A stretch of 12,190 nt of DNA, from contig CALJBY010000309.1 in NCBI GenBank assembly GCA_938024025.1, positions 1-12,190 on the forward strand, given 5' to 3'. The notes under the pieces are model-generated. The model was not told the origin of the DNA and ran no database searches. It saw only the letters and a program-made list of their open reading frames with translations. Every line of letters starts with the position of its first letter. The stretch's first letter is position 1. The position numbers and the translations under genes were made by a program. Positions 7,422-12,190 of the stretch are shown here, one piece after another. This DNA comes from an uncultured bacterium. Its GTDB lineage: Bacteria; Desulfobacterota; WTBG01.

Positions 7422-8171
7422 TTATAGTCTGTATCCCCGTGGGGTAATCATGTGATTGTTTTCAACGATAGTAGAGTTGTTACCGACGACGATGATGGTT
7501 ACCATATCAATTTTATAGCGGAGCATCCTGTTAATGGTAGTAATAACGATGGACTCACCTTTCCTTCCCACATTCCGTGCCAGGCCAACCGGTGTATCGG
7601 GTTTCCTGTAGTGAAGCAGTATGGATTTTGCTTCTTTAATGGGGGTGGTTCTTTTCTTGCTTTTAGGATTGTAGAGACACATAACCATATCTGACTGGGC
7701 TGCATGATGCAACCTTTTTTCAATGACTTTCCAGGGTGTTAAGAGATCACTCAAAGAGATGACTGCGTAGTCGTTCATGAGGGGTGCTCCCAGCCGTGCT
7801 GCTGCAGCATGGATGACGGAAACTCCCGGAATAATCTCAATGGCAAATCTGTTCCACAATTTTTTCTTGTTTACTATCTCCAGGGCCAAACCCGCCATAC
7901 CATACACACCCGGGTCGCCACTTGAAATGAGGGCAACACGCTTTCCCTTTGCGGCCTCTTGAATTGCCTTGTTGCAGCGTTCTACCTCCTGGGTCATGCC
8001 CGATGAGATTACACGCTGCTTTTCTATGAATGGTTCCGCCAGATCAATGTACTTCTTGTATCCCACCACCACATCACAGTTTCTGAAAACGGCAACACAG
8101 TGATTTGTCATTGTTCTGTGATCACCAGGTCCGATACCTGCCAGAAATAATATACCGTTCTTCCTTACCAT
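7422..8171 (-). CDS. cbiH: Cobalt-precorrin-3 (precorrin-3B) C17-methyltransferase
   Basis: This S-adenosylmethionine-dependent enzyme methylates C17 and contracts the ring, converting cobalt-precorrin-3 to cobalt-precorrin-4 in the cytoplasm. The 249-residue protein is a standard tetrapyrrole methylase: 'GIGPGD' (12-17), 'SSGDPGVYGMAG' (83-94) and 'IIPGVSVIHAAAARLGAPL' (113-131). Features particular to the CbiH/CobJ subgroup are 'NDYAVISLSDLLTPW' (133-147), 'CLYNPKSKKR' (165-174) and 'VGNNST' (229-234). It lacks the C-terminal Fe-S extension found in some CbiH proteins. ATG 8171 is preceded by AGAGG (8179-8183) at 7 bases. The named gene is cbiH rather than cobJ because the neighbouring CbiG marks the anaerobic route; the families are homologous. 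It lies downstream of cbiFG, separated by about 350 bases of repeat-rich DNA, so it may rely on readthrough or its own promoter. Confidence 0.95.
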   Translation of the reverse strand: MVRKNGILFLAGIGPGDHRTMTNHCVAVFRNCDVVVGYKKYIDLAEPFIEKQRVISSGMTQEVERCNKAIQEAAKGKRVALISSGDPGVYGMAGLALEIVNKKKLWNRFAIEIIPGVSVIHAAAARLGAPLMNDYAVISLSDLLTPWKVIEKRLHHAAQSDMVMCLYNPKSKKRTTPIKEAKSILLHYRKPDTPVGLARNVGRKGESIVITTINRMLRYKIDMVTIIVVGNNSTIVENNHMITPRGYRL

Positions 8172-8524
8172 AACACGACCTCTTTAAATTAAAAAAAATG
8201 GAACCATGAAGAAAAAAAACAAAGAAGACAGGAGTCAGAAGGTAAAAGAAATTGCCTAAATGAGCTAAAATGCCTAGACTGCCTAAATTAAAAACTTATT
8301 TCTCACCGCAAAGACGCCCTAAATAAAATAACCGACTGATTTCACGGGCAGGCAAAGTACGCGGAGATAATAAATAGAAAACAACACCCTTATCATCACA
8401 TCAGACGTATTCCTGTAATTTTTGCTGGTTAGTTTATCTTCATTAGGTTTTCTCTGCGCTCTCAGCGCCTCTGCGGTGAATTTTTTTTATCTTCTTTCCG
8501 TCATCAGAAATCCGCATTCCGCAA
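8172..8524. repeat. Non-coding spacer made of short dispersed repeats, cbiFG to cbiH
   Basis: No gene is visible. Three kinds of repeat are present. First, GCCTAAAT/GCCTAGA-type units recur at about 8253-8290. Second, TTCTCACCGCAAAGACGC (8300-8317) with CAAAGTACGCGGAGA (8353-8367) is matched in reverse by TCTCTGCGCTCTCAGCG (8451-8467) and CCTCTGCGGTGAA (8468-8480). This forms an inverted pair of 'accgcagagacgc...gcgcagaga' sequences, with about 35 bases intruding in the left copy. Third, ATCCGCATTCCGCAATTA (8510-8527) abuts the cbiFG stop. Motifs of the ACCGCAGAG/CTCTGCGGT kind are, from memory, scattered between genes in many cyanobacterial, planctomycete and anaerobe genomes. Homopolymer A and T runs flank it. 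There is no clear terminator, although the CTGCGGTGAATTTTTTTT end could act as one on the plus strand. Confidence 0.5.
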
Positions 8525-10402
8525 TTATTTTTTTTCTTTGCCCTCTGCAAGCAGTCGTTCCAGCGGTATCTCAGCTACCGCCACCGTAACATTGGGGGTC
8601 TTTTTTTTGGTGCATAAAAGGGTGGTGACGCCTGCACTCAGAAGGGCTGACGGCTCACAAACCCCCTTGCTCCCCACCGCATTTAAAACGTTTTTCGAGG
8701 GTGGGGTAGGGCAGACGACTTTGTTCAGCTGCTCAGGGGTGTGAAATTCGATTTCAAAATTGTATTTGCGGGCGAAAGCCAGGAGTCCTTTTTCATTGGA
8801 TTTAATGGAAACCGTTGCTATCTTTTTAATTGCCTGAAAGGAAAGCTGTGCCCTTCCTAATACTTTTTTTACCGTGTCTTCAATTTCGGCACAGCTGGTA
8901 CTACGGTTGCACCCGATCCCTACCACCAGGTTGCGGGGTGTCAGCAAAAGAGTAGTATCCTGTGCCTGTTTGTGGTCGGGAGTTACAGCACCCTGTTTGT
9001 TACTAATGATGATTTTGTATGCACTGTCGGAGGCAAGTAAACGGGTTATAGTCTTGTAAAATCTGATCTTGTGTTTACCCCCAACAGGGAAATAAGGTTT
9101 TACGGTGTCCGGATAGATACCCACCTTTTCTCCGTGCAGGACTGCATAGTTGCAGCCTTTGAGCATTGTGTAATGTAAAGTGCTGCAATCGAGTTGCTTC
9201 GCCAATAAATCGATAGCGGGCATGCTGTGGACATCAGTAGCTGTAGTAATTACCGACTTACCCCCGGTCAGGGAAGCAACCTTTTCAGCCAGTTCATTTG
9301 CGCCCCCCAGGTGGCCTGATACCAGGCTAATGGCAAACCGTCCCTTTTCATCAAGTACCACCACTGCAGGATCAACACTTTTGTGGGTGAGGAAGGGCGT
9401 TATGGTCCTGACTACAATCCCTGTAGCCATGATACAGATAAATCCCCTGTAGCCGTGAACCAGTTCCCCGAACAAGTCATGGAGGGGCTGTGTATAGGGT
9501 TTTACCCGTACCCCTTTAATCCCGAGCTTCCGGGGAACAAACAGGTGAGCAGCAGGGATCTTTTTCTTCAGTTCTGTGCCGAGCTGTGCCCCGCTTTTAG
9601 TGAGGGTGACAATGGCAAGGCTTTTTTTCTTGCCCTGCCGGTTCTTTCTATAGCCATGGGCAAACCCTTCATGGTAGAGCTTTGATCTGAGTGTACCCAC
9701 AGTATCTCCCAATGCACTGCCAACCAGAATGAGAGCCTGCCGTTTAATTGCCGCCTTGTGCACTTTGCCGGCGATAGACCTTAGTGTTCCCCTGACCACC
9801 TTTTCATCAGGCCAGCTGGCTTTGTGCACCACGGCAACGGGGGTGTCAGGTGGATAGGCAATGAGGAGCTGTTCCACAACCTCCTCAATGTGTGCAACAC
9901 TCAAAAAAATGGCCATGGTAGCATGTGACTGTGCGAGCTTGTCTATGGATTCCCTGGAGGGGACTTTGGTCCGCCCGCTGATCCGCGTTAGAATGACGGT
10001 TTGTGAGCGTTCCGGTACGGTGAGTTCTTTTTTGAGGGCAGCAGCGGCAGCAAAAACTGAGCTTACACCGGGGATGACCTCATAGGAAATATTTCTCTTT
10101 TCAAGGAAGGATATCTGCTCCTGTATGGCCCCATAGATTGCGGGGTCACCTGTATGGATACGGGCAACTGTTTTACCTTTTTTGACCTCTTTGCTAATGA
10201 GTGCTACGATCTCCTTAAGGTTCATGGAGGCACTGTTATAGACAGTTGCTTCCTTCTTCTTGTAGTTCAATACCTGCGGATTTACCAGCGAACCGGCGTA
10301 AATGAGGACGTCTGCCCTTTCAATAATGGACTTTCCCTTGAGGGTTAGCAGTTCTGGATCTCCTGGCCCGGCTCCGATAAAAAATACTTTTCTGTGTTTC
10401 AT
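8525..10402 (-). CDS. cbiFG: Fused cobalt-precorrin-4 C11-methyltransferase and cobalt-precorrin-5A hydrolase (CbiF-CbiG)
   Basis: A 625-residue bifunctional enzyme for two successive steps of anaerobic cobalamin synthesis. Residues 1 to about 250 are CbiF (CobM family), which methylates C11 to give cobalt-precorrin-5A: 'FFIGAGPGDPELLTLKG' (7-23), 'HTGDPAIYGA' (83-92) and 'VIPGVSSVFAAAAAL' (109-123). After a basic linker ('RKNRQGKKKS', 252-261) comes CbiG, which opens the delta-lactone and releases a two-carbon fragment. It has an N-domain about 260-345 ('IMATGIVVRTITPFL'), the block 'DPAVVVLDEKGRFAISLVSGHLGGAN' split across 344-369, a variable mid part, and a C-domain about 490-615 with 'LVVGIGCNRST' and 'VGSKGVCEPSALL'. 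Both halves look full length. ATG 10402 is preceded only by a weak AAAAAG, with no good Shine-Dalgarno. It follows yoeB by 174 bases on the same strand. The domain calls are strong; the fusion is read directly in one uninterrupted frame. Confidence 0.95.
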   Translation of the reverse strand: MKHRKVFFIGAGPGDPELLTLKGKSIIERADVLIYAGSLVNPQVLNYKKKEATVYNSASMNLKEIVALISKEVKKGKTVARIHTGDPAIYGAIQEQISFLEKRNISYEVIPGVSSVFAAAAALKKELTVPERSQTVILTRISGRTKVPSRESIDKLAQSHATMAIFLSVAHIEEVVEQLLIAYPPDTPVAVVHKASWPDEKVVRGTLRSIAGKVHKAAIKRQALILVGSALGDTVGTLRSKLYHEGFAHGYRKNRQGKKKSLAIVTLTKSGAQLGTELKKKIPAAHLFVPRKLGIKGVRVKPYTQPLHDLFGELVHGYRGFICIMATGIVVRTITPFLTHKSVDPAVVVLDEKGRFAISLVSGHLGGANELAEKVASLTGGKSVITTATDVHSMPAIDLLAKQLDCSTLHYTMLKGCNYAVLHGEKVGIYPDTVKPYFPVGGKHKIRFYKTITRLLASDSAYKIIISNKQGAVTPDHKQAQDTTLLLTPRNLVVGIGCNRSTSCAEIEDTVKKVLGRAQLSFQAIKKIATVSIKSNEKGLLAFARKYNFEIEFHTPEQLNKVVCPTPPSKNVLNAVGSKGVCEPSALLSAGVTTLLCTKKKTPNVTVAVAEIPLERLLAEGKEKK

Positions 10403-10482
10403 CTTTTTGGTTTACAGTGTACTCTTTTTAATTACAGTCAACACCTCTTATCCTTAGCGAATCTGGACAAGAACTCCCGTTG

Positions 10483-10588
10483 CATTACGAACCTTCTTTA
10501 AACTCATAGCGAAAAACTAAGACACCAAAAAGCGCGGCAGAAATATTTGGATATACTCGAGCAAATGGTTATGTTGTTATTCGTAATG
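10483..10588. repeat. 9-bp inverted repeat linking the yoeB 3' end to the downstream spacer
   Basis: CATTACGAA at 10483-10491 is the exact reverse complement of TTCGTAATG at 10580-10588. The latter encodes the His-Tyr-Glu end of the toxin, just inside its stop codon. The 88 bases between are mostly non-coding spacer plus the yoeB stop. The pair could fold the transcript, mark an insertion boundary or be chance. No promoter or terminator is convincing in 10403-10576. Confidence 0.35.
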
Positions 10589-10840
10589 AGTCCACATGCG
10601 AATAACTTTTACTGCTTTTTCTTTTTTCAAAACCTGATAAACCAAACGATGTTGAATAGTTATCCGGCGTGAATAGGCACCTGTTAAATCACCTGTTAAT
10701 TTTTCATAGGGGGGAGGTTTTTTGAAAGGATTAACACGCAGGATATTCAATAGTTCTTCAGCTTTCGAACGGAGATCTGCGGCGGATATCTTTTTAGCAT
10801 CTCTTTGTGCTTGTTTGGTGAAATAGATTTGCCAGGTCAC
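10577..10840 (-). CDS. yoeB: YoeB-family mRNA interferase toxin
   Basis: Toxin of a type II toxin-antitoxin pair. YoeB/Txe proteins bind the ribosome and cut mRNA in the A site. The 87-residue protein follows the family from end to end: 'WQIYFTKQAQRDAKKI' (3-18), 'NPFKKPPPYEKLTGDLTGAYSRRI' read in two parts (37-48 and 49-60), 'IQHRLVYQV' (62-70) and the terminal 'RMWTHYE'. The catalytic residues known in E. coli YoeB have counterparts here: Glu46, Arg65, His85 and Tyr86. The toxin therefore looks active. The start is GTG at 10840, and GTGA overlaps the antitoxin's TGA by four bases, so translation is coupled. Repression comes through the shared yefM promoter. The pair sits within a run of cobalamin genes and was probably acquired horizontally. 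Confidence 0.95.
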   Translation of the reverse strand: MTWQIYFTKQAQRDAKKISAADLRSKAEELLNILRVNPFKKPPPYEKLTGDLTGAYSRRITIQHRLVYQVLKKEKAVKVIRMWTHYE

Positions 10841-11079
10841 CAGTTAATATCCTTTTTGCATTTGGAAAGTGGTGTTTTCAATCCCTGGCGGATTGACTCT
10901 CTCATTCCGGGAAGTGATAGTAAATAGAGTGTTTCCTGAATTGAATTCCAGTCCTCTTCTGATAGAAGGACAGCGTTTGATCTTTTTCCTGTAATGGTGA
11001 TTGGCTTGTGAGATGATGCAGCTTCATCTATTAACTTGTAAAGCATTGCTCTGGCTTCGGTTGCTTTGAGTGTTGTCAT
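10837..11079 (-). CDS. yefM: YefM-family (Phd/YefM) antitoxin
   Basis: Antitoxin and autorepressor partner of the adjacent YoeB. The 80-residue protein has the Phd/YefM N-terminal DNA-binding and dimerisation fold: 'LKATEARAMLYKLIDEA' (4-20), 'HKPITITGKRSNAVLLSEEDW' split across 24-44, then a helix 'SIQETLYLLSLPGMRESI' (46-63). A variable tail ('GLKTPLSKCKKDINW') would wrap and neutralise the toxin. ATG 11079 follows AGGAGT (11085-11090) with 5 intervening bases, a strong site consistent with antitoxin made in excess over the GTG-started toxin. A promoter with an inverted repeat in its spacer lies immediately upstream. Length is normal for the family. Confidence 0.93.
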   Translation of the reverse strand: MTTLKATEARAMLYKLIDEAASSHKPITITGKRSNAVLLSEEDWNSIQETLYLLSLPGMRESIRQGLKTPLSKCKKDINW

Positions 11080-11113
11080 AGTTTACTCCTGCTTGTGATG
11101 AGAACGTCGCATA

Positions 11114-11142
11114 AAGGTACGCTATTGCGTACGCATTGTCAA
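11114..11142 (-). promoter_or_regulatory. yefM-yoeB promoter with palindromic operator
   Basis: On the minus strand, perfect TTGACA (11137-11142), 17 bases, then TACCTT (11114-11119), a weak -10. The spacer and -10 contain a perfect inverted repeat GTACGC-TATT-GCGTAC (11117-11132), and its right part extends to the self-complementary GCGTACGC. A strong -35 with the palindrome between the hexamers is what autorepression by YefM-YoeB needs. Known YefM operators carry a GTAC-centred core, which both arms here also contain. Confidence 0.6.
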
Positions 11143-11157
11143 GTAATAATTAGCTGG

Positions 11158-11227
11158 TAAAAGGTTGAGTGCAGCCGCCGCGAACGGCGGAGCTGTATCG
11201 TGGTCGATCTGCACCAAGTGGTTAGCT
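11158..11227 (-). other. attC-like folded site upstream of yefM (candidate integron recombination-site remnant)
   Basis: Read on the minus strand: AGCTAAC (an R''-like box, consensus RYYYAAC, 6 of 7). TTGGTGCAG follows and pairs with CTGCACTCAA, leaving one extrahelical T as in attC L''/L' arms. Between the arms lies a terminal stem CCGCCG-TTCG-CGGCGG (11174-11189). The TTGAG/CAAG spacing matches integron attC sites I remember. Against it, the expected R' box GTTRRRY is replaced by TTTACCA, so recombination would be impaired. The orientation would place yefM-yoeB as the next cassette. It could equally be an unrelated stable hairpin, and no integrase gene is in the window. Confidence 0.3.
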
Positions 11228-11263
11228 AGCAAAAGTGGTCCTTTGACTAAGTTAATGACACTA

Positions 11264-11279
11264 GAGACAAAATTTTGTC
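11264..11279. repeat. Perfect 16-bp palindrome AGACAAAATTTTGTCT
   Basis: A perfect 16-bp palindrome about 80 bases beyond the cbiET stop and 185 bases upstream of yefM. There is no T-run after it on the minus strand, so it is not a normal intrinsic terminator. It could be a dimeric regulator's site or a weak hairpin; the regulator is unknown. The rest of 11143-11355 shows no gene. Confidence 0.5.
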
Positions 11280-11355
11280 TGAAATTAAGTTATCTCTTTC
11301 ATTGCTTATTTTTGGCAATAAGATTCAGTATGTTGCATTCACCTATATTCCCTTA

Positions 11356-12190
11356 TTACTGTTCCCTACTTCCTTCAATAACAAAGATGGGATTTAAGGG
11401 CTGGAACCTCTTTTGGGTTCCGATTTTTTTCATTTTTGAAATGTTGAGCAGCGTCACTGTAGAAATCCAGCCCGCCCGGTCAAAGAATGAAACTGCAGCA
11501 TTGACCGTTTCAAGGGTTGCAGCGTTGATAACGATTTTTCCGGCAGGAAGCAGTGAACGCTTGCAGTAACGAAGGATTGGGAGGAGCTGTCCCTCCGTGC
11601 CGCCAATAAAAATCCTGAGAGGGTTCGGGAGTCCCTTCAGTATGCCCGGTGCCTCCCCTAAAAGAGGTGTTACCTCACCGCTTACGCCGAATTTCTTTAT
11701 ATTCTTTTTAATATCTCTGACACGCTTTTCGTATTTCTCAACAGCATAAATGGTGAGATCCGGGGCAAGGAGGGCTGCCTCAACAGCAACAGAACCGGAG
11801 CCCGATCCAATATCCCAGAATACACCCTCCTGCGGGAGACGGAGCTTTGCCAGGGTAAAGATGCGAATATCGTCTTTGGTAATGAGTCCTCCCTGATGGG
11901 CAAAGAGTGTATCCGGAATTCCCAGGTGCATTGTTTCTTCCTCTTCCCGGCTGCGGGCAGGGGGAAAGAGTAGCATGGCATTGAGTGATGAAAATGTTTT
12001 ATTGATAACATTTTTGAGGAGGTGCTTGTGGACCTTCTCTCCTTGTGCACCCAGCTGCTCTACAATGAAAACAATTGTGGTTTTCAGGGATGGGTCTTTT
12101 TCAAGGACCTGCCGTGCGATAGCACCCGGTGTGTTCTTCTGATCCGTCAGAAGGCCAATCTTCCTGTGTTTTTTGAGGAGGGATGCCAGG
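11356..12190 (-). CDS. cbiET: CbiE-CbiT fusion, cobalt-precorrin C5/C15-methyltransferase (decarboxylating); N-terminus beyond the window
   Basis: Bifunctional enzyme (CobL-type) of the cobalamin pathway: CbiE methylates C5, CbiT methylates C15 and decarboxylates the C12 acetate side chain, giving cobalt-precorrin-8. The frame stays open to the right edge, so the gene is truncated here; 277 codons are visible. Residues 1 to about 75 of the visible part are the CbiE C-terminus: 'IGLLTDQKNTPGAIARQVL' and 'FIVEQLGAQGEKVHK', matching the CbiE 'LTD..N.P..IA' and 'ENLG...E.V' blocks. After a Glu-rich linker comes CbiT: 'LGIPDTLFAHQGGLITKDDIR', the SAM-binding loop 'WDIGSGSGSVAVEAA' (125-139), acidic 'AVEKYEKR', and 'IFIGGTEGQ'. 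The ATG at 11976 is an internal methionine at the domain junction, not the start. It is the most upstream visible gene of the cobalamin run; yefM-yoeB separates it from cbiFG. Confidence 0.93.
   Translation of the reverse strand, partial: LASLLKKHRKIGLLTDQKNTPGAIARQVLEKDPSLKTTIVFIVEQLGAQGEKVHKHLLKNVINKTFSSLNAMLLFPPARSREEEETMHLGIPDTLFAHQGGLITKDDIRIFTLAKLRLPQEGVFWDIGSGSGSVAVEAALLAPDLTIYAVEKYEKRVRDIKKNIKKFGVSGEVTPLLGEAPGILKGLPNPLRIFIGGTEGQLLPILRYCKRSLLPAGKIVINAATLETVNAAVSFFDRAGWISTVTLLNISKMKKIGTQKRFQPLNPIFVIEGSREQ

Noticed and set aside
10413..10441. Minus-strand promoter for cbiFG with TTGACT and ACTGTA
   Set aside because: The -35 is fair, but no acceptable -10 exists at 16-18 bases.
10403..10576. 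Second attC-like site downstream of yoeB that would complete a cassette
   Set aside because: Only scattered TAAC and AGTTT strings are present; no paired L arms with suitable R boxes could be built.
11356..11976. A stand-alone CbiT starting at ATG 11976
   Set aside because: The frame is open upstream to the window edge and encodes recognisable CbiE C-terminal motifs, so this methionine is internal to a fusion.
1..12190. CRISPR arrays, tRNA or rRNA genes, phage genes, or a novel defence system
   Set aside because: No regularly spaced repeats, RNA-gene hallmarks or multi-gene defence signatures were seen. The toxin-antitoxin pair is the only such element.

Overview
The window (about 43% GC by eye) looks like the chromosome of an anaerobic or microaerophilic Gram-negative-type bacterium. 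It carries a cobalamin-dependent class II ribonucleotide reductase and part of the anaerobic (early cobalt insertion) cobalamin pathway. CbiG, which is specific to that branch, is present. Secreted and membrane-anchored proteins are also encoded. The sequence alone does not fix the taxon. A large NrdJ, fused Cbi enzymes and repeat-rich intergenic DNA would fit groups such as Brocadiales-type Planctomycetota, Nitrospirota or Desulfobacterota, but that is inference.

Left part (1-1936), all on the minus strand: a 440-residue protein of unknown function sits just downstream of what looks like a decayed small gene with an in-frame stop and a frameshift. A hairpin, possibly the nrdJ terminator, lies before it. 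Centre (1937-5815): nrdJ on the minus strand has a near-consensus promoter whose -35 lies inside one of two NrdR-box-like operators set 31 bp apart. Its N-x-C-x-E active-site motif reads N-P-C-S-D, and a nine-G run lies in the coding sequence. A membrane-anchored alpha/beta hydrolase is transcribed divergently from its own sigma70-like promoter. An inverted-repeat (MITE-like) element follows it.

Right part (6895-12190), all on the minus strand, reading right to left: a CbiE-CbiT fusion (entering from beyond the right edge), a yefM-yoeB toxin-antitoxin pair, a CbiF-CbiG fusion, CbiH, and a small secreted YwqK/MORN-like protein. The four Cbi activities, CbiH, CbiF, CbiG and CbiE/CbiT, act between cobalt-precorrin-3 and cobalt-precorrin-8. 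NrdJ, a consumer of the adenosylcobalamin end product, lies about 2 kb away.

The toxin-antitoxin pair and two intergenic repeat regions appear to be insertions into an otherwise biosynthetic gene run. A folded, attC-like stem upstream of yefM hints at cassette or mobile origin but lacks one good R box. No new multi-gene system is evident. The most useful leads are the NrdR operator pair, the NrdJ Glu-to-Asp change, the decayed gene and the attC-like site.
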